NCBI RefSeq assembly: GCF_900104725.1
Contig: NZ_LT629758.1
Span: forward strand, 9,900,001 to 9,964,000
Source of the DNA: Actinoplanes derwentensis
Lineage (GTDB): Bacteria; Actinomycetota; Actinomycetes; Mycobacteriales; Micromonosporaceae
Direction of reading: 5' to 3'
DNA length: 64,000 nucleotides
In this document: positions 10,463 to 22,096 of the stretch, in pieces
Position numbering within the stretch: the stretch's first letter is position 1
How the letters are laid out: each line of letters starts with the position of its first letter
Notes under the pieces: generated by a model
Databases searched by the model: none
Told to the model about the DNA's origin: nothing
What the model saw: the letters and a program-made list of their open reading frames with translations, nothing else
Translations under genes and position numbers: made by a program

Positions 10463-12220
10463 GTGCTGGAGGAACTGCGCATCACCGGGCTGGGTGTCAT
10501 CGACGACACCACGCTGCGGCTCACGTCGGGAATGAATGTGATCACCGGCGAGACCGGCGCCGGCAAGACCATGGTGGTCACCGGCCTCGGGCTGCTGTTC
10601 GGCGGACGGGCTGACGCCGGCCGGGTTCGTGCTGATCCTGGCCGGGCGGTGGTCGAGGGCCGGCTGAAACTGCGCGGCAACCTGGGTGACGCGGTGCGGA
10701 CCCGGGTCACCGACGCCGGTGGCGAGGTCGACGACGACGGCTCGATCCTGCTGACCCGCACCGTGACGGCTGAGGGCCGGTCCCGGGCGCACGTGGGCGG
10801 CCGGAGCATGCCGGTGTCGACGCTGAGCGAGCTGGGCGAGCAGATTCTGGCCGTGCACGGTCAGTCCGACCAGTTGCGGCTGCTGCGGCCGTCGGAGCAG
10901 CGGTCGGCGCTGGACCGGTTCGCCGGCCCGGGGCACGAGAAGCTGATCGAGTCGTACCGGGAGGCGTTCGCCCGCTGGCGTTCGGTGGTCGAGGACCTGG
11001 CCGATCGGCGGCGCAACGCGCGGCAGCGGTCTCAGGAGGCCGACCTGCTCAAACTCGGCCTCGACGAGATCACCCGGGTGGATCCGCAGCCCGGTGAGGA
11101 CGACGATCTGCGTAACGAGGTGCAGCGCCTGGAGCACGCCGAGGGCCTGCGGGTGGCCGCCGCCCTGGCCGGGCAGGCGCTGGCCGGTGGGGTGGAGGCG
11201 GCCGACGACACCCCGGACGCGACGCAGCTTCTCGGGCTGGCCCGGCGGACCCTGGAGGGCCAGTCCGGCGTCGACGCGTCACTCGGTGACCTGGCGTCGC
11301 GGATCGAGGAGGCGGCGACCCTGGTGGCCGACGTGTCCTCAGAGTTGTCGGCCTACCTGAGTTCGCTCGACGCCGATCCGGCCCGGCTGGAGGCGATCTA
11401 CGAGCGGCGGGCGGCGCTGCGCGCGCTGACCCGGAAGTACGCCGACGACGTCGATGGTGTGATCGCCTGGGCCGAGCACGCGCGCACCAAGCTGGGTGAG
11501 CTGGACTCGTCCGACGAGCTGCTGGACGAGCTGGACTCCGAGCGCAAGCGGCTGGAGGCGACGGTCGGCGAGCTGGCCGGGCGGCTGACCGCGGCGCGGC
11601 GCGAGGCGGCCGGGCGGTTCTCCGAGGCGGTCAGCGTGGAGCTGGCCGGGCTGGCGATGCCGCATTCTCGGGTCGAGGTGGCGGTGCTGACCCGGGCGCC
11701 GTCGCGGGACGAGCCGGCGGTGACCGTCGACGGCGAGACCCTGGCCGCCGGGGCGGACGGCGCCGACGAGGTGGAGCTGCGGTTGCACGCCCATCCGGGT
11801 GCCCCCGCTCTGCCCCTGCAGAAGGGCGCTTCCGGTGGTGAGCTGTCCCGGGTGATGCTGGCGATCGAGGTGGTGTTCGCCGGTGCCGGTGGCCCGCCGA
11901 CGCTGGTCTTCGACGAGGTCGACTCCGGGGTGGGTGGCACCGCGGCGGTGGAGATCGGGCGTCGGCTGGCCCGGCTGGCCCGCACCCATCAGGTGCTCGT
12001 GGTGACGCACCTGCCGCAGGTCGCGGCGTTCGCCGACCGGCACCTGGTGGTCGCCAAGGACACCGGCGGGGCGATCACGACGAGTGGTGTCCGGATCGTG
12101 GAGGAGACCGAACGGGCTCGCGAATTGTCCAGGATGCTGGCAGGTCTGCCCGATTCTGACCTGGGTATCGCCCATGCCGAGGAGCTACTCTCCGTGGCTG
12201 CTCGGGAGAAACGCGCCTGA
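10463..12220 (+). CDS. recN: DNA repair ATPase RecN
   Basis: A 585-residue SMC-like protein of double-strand-break repair. The Walker A motif GETGAGKT is at residues 29-36, the ABC signature lies in KGASGGELSRVMLAIE and Walker B in TLVFDEVDSGVGG (about residues 475-487), followed by a H-loop VVTHLPQVAAFADRH. The central 160-370 section is a shortened coiled coil, as usual for RecN. The GTG start at 10463 gives the canonical LEELRITGLGVIDD N-terminus. The 51-nt gap after nadK may hold a promoter, but no convincing hexamers were seen. Confidence 0.95.
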   Translation: MLEELRITGLGVIDDTTLRLTSGMNVITGETGAGKTMVVTGLGLLFGGRADAGRVRADPGRAVVEGRLKLRGNLGDAVRTRVTDAGGEVDDDGSILLTRTVTAEGRSRAHVGGRSMPVSTLSELGEQILAVHGQSDQLRLLRPSEQRSALDRFAGPGHEKLIESYREAFARWRSVVEDLADRRRNARQRSQEADLLKLGLDEITRVDPQPGEDDDLRNEVQRLEHAEGLRVAAALAGQALAGGVEAADDTPDATQLLGLARRTLEGQSGVDASLGDLASRIEEAATLVADVSSELSAYLSSLDADPARLEAIYERRAALRALTRKYADDVDGVIAWAEHARTKLGELDSSDELLDELDSERKRLEATVGELAGRLTAARREAAGRFSEAVSVELAGLAMPHSRVEVAVLTRAPSRDEPAVTVDGETLAAGADGADEVELRLHAHPGAPALPLQKGASGGELSRVMLAIEVVFAGAGGPPTLVFDEVDSGVGGTAAVEIGRRLARLARTHQVLVVTHLPQVAAFADRHLVVAKDTGGAITTSGVRIVEETERARELSRMLAGLPDSDLGIAHAEELLSVAAREKRA

Positions 12221-12282
12221 TAAAGGTGAGCTGGCGCATGTCGTGGGGGAACAGTGTGCGACGGCATGTCAGGATGGCCGGG

Positions 12283-13467
12283 ATGCGACTTCCCATTCCC
12301 ACTCTGCGCCGGACCAGGAGTGCCGATCCTGGCCCGGTCTCCGGTGTGGCCAGGCTGGACCGGCGGACCAAACGCCTGACCGGCCGGCTGCGTCCCGGCG
12401 AGATCGCCGTGATCGATCACGTCGACCTCGACCGGGTGGCGGCCGATTCGCTGGTCGCCGCCGGGGTCATGGCGGTGCTCAACGCCAAGCCGTCGATCTC
12501 CGGGCGTTATCCGAACCTGGGCCCCGAGGTGCTGATCCAGGGCGGCGTGATCCTCGTCGACGACCTGGGTGAGGACGTGTTCACCGGGCTGCGCGAGGGC
12601 AAGGTGGTCGCGATCGAGGGCGACACCGTGTTGCTCGACGGTGAGCCGGTCGCGTCCGGGGTGCGGCAGGACGCGGAGACCGTCGCCTCGTCGATGGCCG
12701 ACGCCCGCGAGGGCCTGTCGGTGCAGCTCGAGGCGTTCGCGGCGAACACGATGGACTACCTGAAGCAGGAGCGTGACCTGCTCCTGGACGGTGTGGGCGT
12801 GCCCGACGTGCAGACCCGGATCGGCGGGCGGCACGTGCTGATCGTGGTGCGGGGCTACGACTACAAGGAGGACCTGGAGGTTCTCCGGCCGTACATCCGG
12901 GAGTACAAACCGGTTCTGATCGGTGTCGACGGCGGTGCCGACGCGCTGGTGGAGAACGGCTACACCCCCGATCTGATCATCGGGGACATGGACTCGGTCA
13001 CCGACGACGTGCTGCGCTGCGGTGCCGAGATCGTTGTGCACGCCTACCCGGACGGGCGGGCGCCCGGCCTCAAGCGGGTGGAGAACCTGGGTGTCGACGC
13101 GGTGACCTTCCCGGCCGCGGCGACCAGCGAGGACCTGGCGATGCTGCTCGCCGACGAGAAGGGCGCGTCCCTGATCGTGGCCGTCGGCACGCACGCCAAC
13201 CTGGTCGAGTTCCTCGACAAGGGCCGCGGTGGCATGGCGTCGACGTTCCTCACCCGGCTCAAGGTCGGCGGCAAGCTGGTCGACGCGAAGGGCGTGAGCC
13301 GCCTCTACCGGCAGAGCATCTCCGGTTCGGCGGTGCTGCTGCTGGTGCTCTCCGCGGTCGCCGCGATGGCTTCGGCGGTGGCGGTGTCCACGGTGGGGAA
13401 GGCGTACCTCACCGTCGTGTCCGAGTGGTGGGACAATTTCGTCTTCCAGCTCGGCAATCTTTTCTGA
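12283..13467 (+). CDS. steA: Cytokinetic ring protein SteA
   Basis: A 394-residue membrane-linked protein, orthologous by position and sequence to Rv1697 and corynebacterial SteA, which acts with SteB in septal cell-wall remodelling. Its core resembles a thiamin-pyrophosphokinase fold (VLIGVDGGADALVENGYTPDLIIGDMDS), without evidence that it makes thiamin pyrophosphate. One transmembrane helix (ISGSAVLLLVLSAVAAMASAVAVS) lies near the C-terminus, followed by a short tail. Start choice is uncertain: ATG 12283 has AGGA 8 nt upstream and gives the usual MRLP beginning, but GTG 12226, ATG 12238 and ATG 12274 are in frame. steB follows 7 nt after its stop. Confidence 0.87.
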   Translation: MRLPIPTLRRTRSADPGPVSGVARLDRRTKRLTGRLRPGEIAVIDHVDLDRVAADSLVAAGVMAVLNAKPSISGRYPNLGPEVLIQGGVILVDDLGEDVFTGLREGKVVAIEGDTVLLDGEPVASGVRQDAETVASSMADAREGLSVQLEAFAANTMDYLKQERDLLLDGVGVPDVQTRIGGRHVLIVVRGYDYKEDLEVLRPYIREYKPVLIGVDGGADALVENGYTPDLIIGDMDSVTDDVLRCGAEIVVHAYPDGRAPGLKRVENLGVDAVTFPAAATSEDLAMLLADEKGASLIVAVGTHANLVEFLDKGRGGMASTFLTRLKVGGKLVDAKGVSRLYRQSISGSAVLLLVLSAVAAMASAVAVSTVGKAYLTVVSEWWDNFVFQLGNLF

Positions 13468-13474
13468 GGGCGTC

Positions 13475-14404
13475 GTGATCAACTTCCGGTACCACGTGGT
13501 GTCGCTCACCGCGGTCTTCCTTGCGCTGGCGATCGGCCTGGTGGTCGGCACCGCCGCGCTCAACGGCCCGGTGTCCGAGAACCTGCGTAACAACCTGGCC
13601 GCGCTCAACAAGGACAACAACGTCCGCCGCGAGCAGGTCAACAAACTCAACGACGAGGTCAACCGCAACCAGGAGTTCGCCACCGAGATCGCGCCCATGC
13701 TGCTCGGCGGCAAACTGGCCGGCCGCAAGCTGACCGTGGTGTCGCTGCCCGGTGCGGAGGACTCGGCCACCGGCGTCGTCAAGATGCTGACCGCGGCCGG
13801 GGCCACGATCACCTCCCGGGTCGCGGTCGAGGAGAAGTTCTTCGACCCGAACTTCGTCAACGAACTGCTCGACCTGGCCGACCAGTCGACCCAGCCGAGC
13901 ATCCAGGCGACCGGCCTGCCGCTCAACAGCAATGGTGTGGAGACGGCGAGCGCGCTGCTGGCGCTCACCCTGATGCAGGGCACCAGCACCCCCACTGCTG
14001 ATGACGTGACCGCGGTGCTCGCCGCTTTCACCCAGCCCGGCTATCTGACCGTCGAGGACGGCGCGGCCGGTGGAGCCGAGGCGATCGTGCTGGTCGCCGG
14101 AGTTCCGGCCACCGATCAGGACGCGACGAAGAAGAGCGGGTACGCGCTCACCATGGCCGACCAGCTCGGCAAGGGCCGTGCGATGGTGGTCGCCGGTGAC
14201 GACGCGGGCGAGGGCAACCTGGTCACCGGTATCCGCAACGACCCCACCCTCAGCCTGAGCATCTCCACGGTGGACAACGTCAGCACCGTGCAGGGCCAGG
14301 TCGCGACCACACTGGTCATGTGGGACCGGCTGGTGCAGGGCAAGGTCGGGCACTACGGGCTGGGCACGGGGGTCACCTCCATCGTGCCGTCGACCGCTCC
14401 GTAG
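13475..14404 (+). CDS. steB: SteB/MctB-family single-pass envelope protein
   Basis: A 309-residue protein of the family named copper transporter MctB in mycobacteria (Rv1698) and SteB in corynebacteria. It begins with a signal-anchor helix (VVSLTAVFLALAIGLVVGTAAL, residues 8-29), then a coiled coil (LAALNKDNNVRREQVNKLNDEVNRNQ, about 42-67) and an extracytoplasmic alpha/beta domain. The coiled coil is the expected contact with SteA. GTG 13475 starts 7 nt after steA, so the two are co-translated. A copper-export role is family annotation; nothing in the sequence shows metal ligands. Confidence 0.86.
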   Translation: MINFRYHVVSLTAVFLALAIGLVVGTAALNGPVSENLRNNLAALNKDNNVRREQVNKLNDEVNRNQEFATEIAPMLLGGKLAGRKLTVVSLPGAEDSATGVVKMLTAAGATITSRVAVEEKFFDPNFVNELLDLADQSTQPSIQATGLPLNSNGVETASALLALTLMQGTSTPTADDVTAVLAAFTQPGYLTVEDGAAGGAEAIVLVAGVPATDQDATKKSGYALTMADQLGKGRAMVVAGDDAGEGNLVTGIRNDPTLSLSISTVDNVSTVQGQVATTLVMWDRLVQGKVGHYGLGTGVTSIVPSTAP

Positions 14405-14429
14405 CCCGGCCCCGATAGACTCCGCTGCC

Positions 14430-15257
14430 ATGGCTTACCTCCGTTCCGCTGGTCTCGGTGCCCTGGTCGCGCGGACCGTTCTCGCCTGGGTGCGGCAGGA
14501 TCCCCGCGCCGGTGAGCTGCGGCGGACCAACTTCCACGGGCGGACCGTCACGCTCGCCGGTGGTCCTGCGCTGGCGGCCGGCGCCACGTTCGGGGCGGTC
14601 TCCGGCGCGCCGACCGTCCGGCTCGCCACCGCTGCCGGGGTGGCCGGTGCGGTCAGCGGCGCGGTCGGTTTCTACGACGACGTGGCCGGCAACCGGCCCG
14701 AGCAGAAATCCGCCAAGGGTTTCGCCGGGCATCTGGGCGCGCTGCGCGAGGGTTACGTCACCAGCGGCCTCGTCAAGATCGTCGGAGTGGGCGCGGCCGG
14801 TCTCGCCGCGTCCGCGCTGATCGGCAGCAGACGTGGCAGCCGGCTCGGTCGCACCACCGACGTGCTCCTCGGCGCCGGGGTGATCGCCGGGACCGCGAAC
14901 CTGCTCAACCTGCTCGACCTGCGTCCCGGCCGGGCGTTGAAGGCGGGCGCGGTCATCGGCGCGCCGCTCGCGGTCGGCCGCAACGCGGCGATGACCGCCG
15001 GAGCCCTCGGCGCCGGTGCCGCGATGCTGGGCGACGACCTCGGCGAACAGATCATGCTCGGCGACGCCGGGGCCAACTCGCTCGGCGCGCTGCTCGGGGT
15101 GGCGCTCACCGCCCGCACCGGCACCACCGGCCGGGCCGTCACGCTGGCCGCGCTGGCCGCCCTCACCGCGGCCAGTGAGAAGATCAGCTTCACCCGGGTC
15201 ATCAACGACACGCCGTGGCTGCGCACGCTCGACGAGCTCGGCCGCCGCCCGCAGTGA
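14430..15257 (+). CDS. MraY/WecA-like polyprenyl-phosphate glycosyl-1-phosphate transferase homologue
   Basis: A 275-residue polytopic membrane protein related to the GT4-type phospho-N-acetylmuramoyl-pentapeptide transferase superfamily. Key features are FYDDVAGN (residues about 81-88, the Asp pair that binds Mg), NLLNLLDLRPGRALK and LGDAGANSLGALLG, each a superfamily hallmark. At 275 residues it is shorter than MraY (about 350), so it is a divergent member whose substrate is not known. It is followed by a MurJ-like flippase with GTGA overlap and then a glycosyltransferase, pointing to a lipid-linked envelope glycan. Confidence 0.75.
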   Translation: MAYLRSAGLGALVARTVLAWVRQDPRAGELRRTNFHGRTVTLAGGPALAAGATFGAVSGAPTVRLATAAGVAGAVSGAVGFYDDVAGNRPEQKSAKGFAGHLGALREGYVTSGLVKIVGVGAAGLAASALIGSRRGSRLGRTTDVLLGAGVIAGTANLLNLLDLRPGRALKAGAVIGAPLAVGRNAAMTAGALGAGAAMLGDDLGEQIMLGDAGANSLGALLGVALTARTGTTGRAVTLAALAALTAASEKISFTRVINDTPWLRTLDELGRRPQ

Positions 15258-16876
15258 CCGGCCAGCCCGGCACCGGCCGGTCTTCCGGGCAGCTTCCTTC
15301 CGGCGCCAAGCTCGCCGGTGCCGCCGCGCTGATCGCGATCCTCACCGTGCTGGCCCGGCTCGCCGGCTTCGGCCGCACGATGGTGTTCTTCCACACGGTC
15401 GGCAACGGCGCGGCGGACGGCGGCCTGGCCAGCCTCTATCTGGCCGCCAACACGATCCCCAACATCGTCTTCGAGTTGGTCGCCGGTGGTGCCCTGGCCA
15501 GCCTGGTGGTGCCGCTGCTGGCGGGCGCGGTGGCCGTGGGTGACCGGGAACGGGCCGGCCGGGTCACCTCGGCCCTGCTGACCTGGGTTCTCGCGCTGAC
15601 GATCCCCCTCGCTCTGGTGGTCTGGTTCGCGGCCGGGCCGATCACCGGGCTGTTCCAGGGGGTGCCGCCGGAGTACCAGGAGATCGCCGCCCGGATGTTG
15701 CGGATCTTCGCGCCGCAGCTGCCGCTCTACGGCATCGGGATCGTGCTGACCGGTGTGCTCCAGGCCCATCACCGGTTCGCCTGGCCGGTGATCGCGCCGC
15801 TGTTGTCCAGCGCGACGGTGATGGCGGCCTATCTCACCTACGCCGGGATCGATGGCGCGCAGAGCGGGTTCGCCGGTCTGAGCCGGGCCGGTGAGCTGAC
15901 CCTGTCGGTGGGTACCACGCTCGGTGTCGTCGCGTTGAGCCTCTGCCTGGTGATCCCGGTCGCGCGTCTGCGGCTGCGGATCCGGCCGTCCTTCCGGTTC
16001 CCCGGTGACGAGGGCCGGCAGGCGGTGCGCCTCGGCTGGGCCGGCGCGGTCACGGTCGGCGCGCAGCAGGTGGTGGTCGCTCTGATCACGGTGCTCGCGT
16101 TGTTGCAGATGGCGCCCTACACCGGTGCGCAGACGCTGTTCCTGCTGCCGTGGGCGGTGCTGGCGGTCCCGCTGGCGACCGCGGTCTACCCCCGGCTGTC
16201 GGCGGCGGCCGCCAACGGTGACGAGGACGGTTACGCCACCGCGCTGTCCGGCACGGCCCGTTCGGTCGTGCTGCTGGCCGGTCTCGGGACCGCCGGACTG
16301 GCCGGACTGGCGGTCCCGATGACGTCGCCCTCGCTGATGAACGTGCCCAACGCCGTCCCCGGAGTGCTCGGGCTCGCGCCGGGCCTGCTCGGTTACGCCT
16401 TGTTCGCGCTGCTCTCCCGGGCCCTCTACGCGCGGGGCGCCACGGTCGCGGCGGCGGTCGCCTCGGCCGTGGGGTGGCTCACCGCCGGCCTCGGCGTGAT
16501 CGTCACCACCCTGGTCGCCGACGGGGACGGGGAGGTGTTCGGTCTCGGGCTGGCCACCGCGACCGGGATGTCGGTGACCGGGGTGCTGCTGGTCCTCGCC
16601 GTTCGCCGGAACGCCGGTGCGGCGGCGCTGGCCGGACTGGGCCGGGCCGTGGTCGCGGCGGTCGTCGCGGCGGTGTTCGGCGGGCTCGCCGGGTGGGGCA
16701 CGGTCGCCTGGATGGGGTCGGCCGTCTGGCCCACCCCGGGCGTGCTCGGCAGTCTCGTTGAGGGCATGCTGGGCGGTGTGGCGGTCGTGGCCGTGTTCGG
16801 TGCGGTGGCCTTCGCGCTCGACCGCCGGGACCTCGGGCCGCTGGCCGCCACCGTGACAAGACGTTTGCGCAGGTGA
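15254..16876 (+). CDS. MurJ/MviN-family lipid flippase homologue
   Basis: A 540-residue polytopic protein of the MOP exporter superfamily, MurJ branch, predicted to move a lipid-linked precursor across the membrane. The N-terminus LAGAAALIAILTVLARLAGFGRTMVF and the following LASLYLAANTIPNIVFELVAGGALASLVVPLL match the MurJ/MviN fingerprint; about 14 hydrophobic segments follow. GTG 15254 overlaps the stop of the transferase gene by 4 nt. It may handle the product of that transferase and not lipid II itself; the main murJ of actinobacteria usually lies elsewhere. No kinase-like C-terminal domain is present. Confidence 0.82.
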   Translation: MTGQPGTGRSSGQLPSGAKLAGAAALIAILTVLARLAGFGRTMVFFHTVGNGAADGGLASLYLAANTIPNIVFELVAGGALASLVVPLLAGAVAVGDRERAGRVTSALLTWVLALTIPLALVVWFAAGPITGLFQGVPPEYQEIAARMLRIFAPQLPLYGIGIVLTGVLQAHHRFAWPVIAPLLSSATVMAAYLTYAGIDGAQSGFAGLSRAGELTLSVGTTLGVVALSLCLVIPVARLRLRIRPSFRFPGDEGRQAVRLGWAGAVTVGAQQVVVALITVLALLQMAPYTGAQTLFLLPWAVLAVPLATAVYPRLSAAAANGDEDGYATALSGTARSVVLLAGLGTAGLAGLAVPMTSPSLMNVPNAVPGVLGLAPGLLGYALFALLSRALYARGATVAAAVASAVGWLTAGLGVIVTTLVADGDGEVFGLGLATATGMSVTGVLLVLAVRRNAGAAALAGLGRAVVAAVVAAVFGGLAGWGTVAWMGSAVWPTPGVLGSLVEGMLGGVAVVAVFGAVAFALDRRDLGPLAATVTRRLRR

Positions 16877-16910
16877 TGGCCGTAGCGAGGCGATCACCGA
16901 GGAGAGGGGA

Positions 16911-18032
16911 ATGCGGGTCGTGAGCAGCGACGAGGGATGGCGCGGCTCAGTCGTGCTGGTGGTCGCGTCCAGTACCGGCGGGATCGGCCAGCACGTCGCC
17001 TCCCTGGCCCGCGGCCTGGTCGCCGCCGGTTGCCGGGTGCTGGTGTGCGGGCCGTCCGCGGTCGACCAGCACTTCGGGTTCTCGGCGTCGGGGCTGGAGT
17101 TCTCGGTGGTGGAGATCCCGGCCGACCCCGGCCCGCAGGACTCCGGCGCGATCCGTCAGCTGCGCAAGGCGATCGCCGGCCGGGAGACCGAGGTGATCCA
17201 CGCACACGGGCTGCGGGCCGCTTTCGTGGCCTCGGTCGCCCGTACCGGCGTGCCCCTCGTGGTGACCTGGCACAACGCCGTCCTCGCGCGGGGCATCAAA
17301 GGCCAGGCCGGAGCCCTGCTGGAACGGATCGTGGCCCGCAACGCCGCGATCACCCTGGGCGCCTCCGACGACCTGGTCCAGCGGGCGGTGCTGCTCGGCG
17401 CCCGTAACGCGCGCCTCGGCCCGGTCGCGACGCCGCAACTGGCGGCCCCGAAACGGTCCCGGGCGGCGGTGCGCGCCGAGTTCGGGCTGCGTGGCGGCAC
17501 CCCGCTGATCGTGTCGGTCGGCCGGCTGCACCCGCAGAAGAACTACGACATGCTCGTCGACGTCGCCGCCCGCTGGCGTGAGCTGACACCCCCGCCGGTG
17601 GTGGTGATCGCCGGGTCGGGGCCCAGTTACATGCCGCTGGCCCAGCGCGCCTCGCGGCTGCACGCCCCGGTGCAACTGCTCGGGCACCGGGCCGACGTGC
17701 CGGACCTGCTGGCCGGCGCGGACCTCGCGGTGATCACCAGTGACTGGGAGGCCCGGCAGTTGTTCGCGCAGGAGGCGCTGCACGCCGGGGTGCCGCTGAT
17801 CGCCACCGCGGTCGGCGGGCTGCCCGGCCTGGTCGGCGACGCCGCCGTGCAGATCCCGGCGCGGGACCCGGAGGCGCTCGACGAGGCGGTCCGCCGCCTG
17901 CTGGGCGATCCGGCGCTGCGTGCCGACTACGCAGCCCGCGGGCCCCGGCAGGCCGCCACCTGGCCCGGCGAACAGGACGTGGTCGTCGACGTGCGTTCGG
18001 CCTACGCGGAAGTCGCGGCGGTCCGCAGGTGA
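16911..18032 (+). CDS. GT4-family glycosyltransferase
   Basis: A 373-residue GT-B fold enzyme. The N-terminal half carries the acceptor-side GGIGQHVASLARGLVAAG loop and VIHAHGLRAAF. The C-terminal half has SVGRLHPQKNYDMLVDVAA, VIAGSGPSYMPL and the nucleotide-sugar-binding SDWEARQLFAQEALHAGVPLIATAVGGLPGLVG region, where the EALHAG element corresponds to the GT4 EX7E motif. The donor and acceptor are unknown. ATG 16911 has GAGAGGGGA upstream. The next gene overlaps by 4 nt, and the MraY-like and MurJ-like genes upstream suggest a shared envelope polysaccharide pathway. Confidence 0.85.
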   Translation: MRVVSSDEGWRGSVVLVVASSTGGIGQHVASLARGLVAAGCRVLVCGPSAVDQHFGFSASGLEFSVVEIPADPGPQDSGAIRQLRKAIAGRETEVIHAHGLRAAFVASVARTGVPLVVTWHNAVLARGIKGQAGALLERIVARNAAITLGASDDLVQRAVLLGARNARLGPVATPQLAAPKRSRAAVRAEFGLRGGTPLIVSVGRLHPQKNYDMLVDVAARWRELTPPPVVVIAGSGPSYMPLAQRASRLHAPVQLLGHRADVPDLLAGADLAVITSDWEARQLFAQEALHAGVPLIATAVGGLPGLVGDAAVQIPARDPEALDEAVRRLLGDPALRADYAARGPRQAATWPGEQDVVVDVRSAYAEVAAVRR

Positions 18033-20272
18033 CGCCGGCGACCGTGCCCGGTGGTGGCCTGGCCCGGCTGCGGCGGGTGCGCCCGCCGGGGACTCCGCCC
18101 GGCCCGCGGGTGCCGACCTGGGTTCCCTACCTGCTCACCGTGCTGGTCGCGGCGGTGAGCCTGGCCGGGCTGACGTTCCGTCCGGCCGGGCAGTCGGTGC
18201 GTGGTGACGCCGACTACGTGGTGGTCGCCGCAGCGGCCGGGCTGCGCTGGGAGGATCTCGATCCGGTGCGCACGCCGGCCCTGTGGCGGGAGGCGCAGAC
18301 CGGTTCGGTGGGCTGGCTGTCGGTGCGCTCGGCACACGCGGTGACCTGTCCTGCCGACGGCTGGCTGACGCTGGGAGCGGGAAACTACGCGGCGTGGGAC
18401 ACCAGGGCGGTCTCCGGGCGCTGTCCGGACTCGGCGCCCGCGCTCACCCAGCCGGACGGGATCGGCGCGAACCTCACCGACCAGCCGAGCGTGGTGCGGA
18501 CCAATCAGGACCGGCTGCCGTACGGGACGACGCCGGGCGCTCTCGCCGAGTCGGTCCGGTGTTCGGTGGCGGTCGGCCCCGGTGCCGCGATCGCCGCGGC
18601 CCGGCCGTTCGGGCGGGTCGACCGCTATGTCGCCGCACTGCCCGACGACCCGGCGCAGCTGCTCGACGACTGTGTGCTCAGCGTCGTCGACCTGGGCACG
18701 ATCGCCGGTGACGGGGCGCAGCGCGCGGCCGCGGTTGAGGCCGCCGACCGGACCCTGGCCCGGGTCCTCGCGGCCCGCCCGCAGAACTCGATGATGCTGA
18801 TCGCCGGCCTCGCCGACACCGACACCACCTCCCGCCTGCACGTGGCCATCGCCGAGGGCCCCGGCTGGCCGGCCGGCTGGCTCACCTCGGCCGGCACCGG
18901 CCGGGAAGGCTACCTGCAGCTGGTCGACCTGGCGCCGACCGTGTTGTCCGCGCTGGGCCGGAAGGCGCCGGAGAAACTCTTCGCCGGGTACGCCGCCACC
19001 TCCGCCCCGGGCCGTCCCGCCGACCCGGCCGAGGCCATGCAGGGCGCCCGGGACGCCGACCGGCGGGCCATCGCCCAGCGTGGTGTCACCGAGATCTTCT
19101 TCACCGTGCTGGCGATCCTGCAGCTGGTGCTCTTCGTCGCGGTGATCCCGGTGCTGATCCGGGCCCGCCGGCACGCCGGTCCGCTGGGGCCGCCGCTGCC
19201 CCCGCGCCGTCTGGTGGTGCTGGCCGAACTGGCGCTGATCGCGGCCGGGCTGGCCATCCCGGCGGCTCTGCTCGCCGACGTGGCGCCGTGGTGGGACAGC
19301 GACCACCCGGCCTGGCTGTTCGGGGCGACCACGGCCGCCCTGATGGCCGTGGGGACCCTCGTGGTGCGGCTGGTGCCCCGTTTCGAGCGGACGTTGTGGC
19401 CGATGGCCGCGGTCTCCGCGGTGAGCGTGCTGGTGGTGGCCACCGACCTGGTGACCGGGTCGCAGCTTCAGCTCAACGGTGTCGCCGGCTACTCGGCGAT
19501 CCACGGCGTCCGGTACTCCGGGCTGGGCAGTGTCGGCCTCGGCGTGTTCGTGGCCGGGCTGCTCCTGCTGGCCGGATCGCTGGCCCAGTGGGTGACCCGG
19601 CGCTGGCGTCCGCTGGTGGTGGTCACCTTCGGCGGCCTCGGCGTGGTGATGGTCGGCAGCCCCTACCTGGGTGCCGACCCGATCGGTGCGATCGCGGTCA
19701 CCGCCGGGGTGTGCGTGGCCGCGGCGATCAGCACCGGTGGCTGGCTGACCTTCCCCCGGTTCGCCTGGGCGGCGTTGTCCGGGGTCGCGGTGACGATCGC
19801 GTTCGCCGTGACGGATCTGCGCCGGCCGCCGCTGGAGCAGGGTGCGCTGGGCCGGATCCTGACCGCGCTCGGTGACGGTTCGGCCGGTCCGGCGATGCAG
19901 CGGTCCACCGCGGCCAACGGGGTGGCCCTGGTGGAGAGCCCGCTGACGCTGCTGGCTCTGCTCGGCGCGGTGATGATGGTGTTCTGCCAGTTCTCCCCGT
20001 GGGGCGGCCTGAACCGGGTCTACGGCCTGCATCCGGCGGTCCGGGCCGGGGTGGCCGGGACGGTGGTGGCGACCCTGATCGCGGGTGTGCTGAGCGGCAC
20101 CGCGCTGGGTGCCGCCGGGGCCGCCGCGGCCGCTGCCGTGCCGGTGGCGGTGCTGACCGCGCTGCGGGTGCTGCTGCACGCCGCCGACCGGACCCCGCCG
20201 CCGGGCGAGACCGACGGCCCGGGTGGGCCCCTACTACGGAAGGCCGACGAGGATCAATTGACTGTGTCGTGA
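18029..20272 (+). CDS. Large membrane protein with extracytoplasmic alkaline-phosphatase-like domain
   Basis: A 747-residue membrane protein of no assigned function. One helix at residues about 31-51 (YLLTVLVAAVSLAGLTF) is followed by a roughly 300-residue outside domain with features seen in the alkaline-phosphatase superfamily: ADYVVVAAAAGLRWEDL, a WLTLGAGNYA stretch where a nucleophile Ser/Thr would sit, and GREGYLQLVDLAPTVLSALG near its end. About ten hydrophobic segments fill 350-730. Metal ligands are not complete by eye, so catalysis is uncertain. GTG 18029 overlaps the glycosyltransferase stop, and pyrG follows after a 119-nt gap. It may process or polymerise an envelope glycolipid (inference). 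Confidence 0.7.
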   Translation: MTPATVPGGGLARLRRVRPPGTPPGPRVPTWVPYLLTVLVAAVSLAGLTFRPAGQSVRGDADYVVVAAAAGLRWEDLDPVRTPALWREAQTGSVGWLSVRSAHAVTCPADGWLTLGAGNYAAWDTRAVSGRCPDSAPALTQPDGIGANLTDQPSVVRTNQDRLPYGTTPGALAESVRCSVAVGPGAAIAAARPFGRVDRYVAALPDDPAQLLDDCVLSVVDLGTIAGDGAQRAAAVEAADRTLARVLAARPQNSMMLIAGLADTDTTSRLHVAIAEGPGWPAGWLTSAGTGREGYLQLVDLAPTVLSALGRKAPEKLFAGYAATSAPGRPADPAEAMQGARDADRRAIAQRGVTEIFFTVLAILQLVLFVAVIPVLIRARRHAGPLGPPLPPRRLVVLAELALIAAGLAIPAALLADVAPWWDSDHPAWLFGATTAALMAVGTLVVRLVPRFERTLWPMAAVSAVSVLVVATDLVTGSQLQLNGVAGYSAIHGVRYSGLGSVGLGVFVAGLLLLAGSLAQWVTRRWRPLVVVTFGGLGVVMVGSPYLGADPIGAIAVTAGVCVAAAISTGGWLTFPRFAWAALSGVAVTIAFAVTDLRRPPLEQGALGRILTALGDGSAGPAMQRSTAANGVALVESPLTLLALLGAVMMVFCQFSPWGGLNRVYGLHPAVRAGVAGTVVATLIAGVLSGTALGAAGAAAAAAVPVAVLTALRVLLHAADRTPPPGETDGPGGPLLRKADEDQLTVS

Positions 20273-20327
20273 CACGCAGGTCAGCCAGCCCGAACGTGGC
20301 GGTGGCGGCAAACAGTGTTACGGTGAA

Positions 20328-22095
<1,768 letters not shown>

Positions 22096-22096
22096 G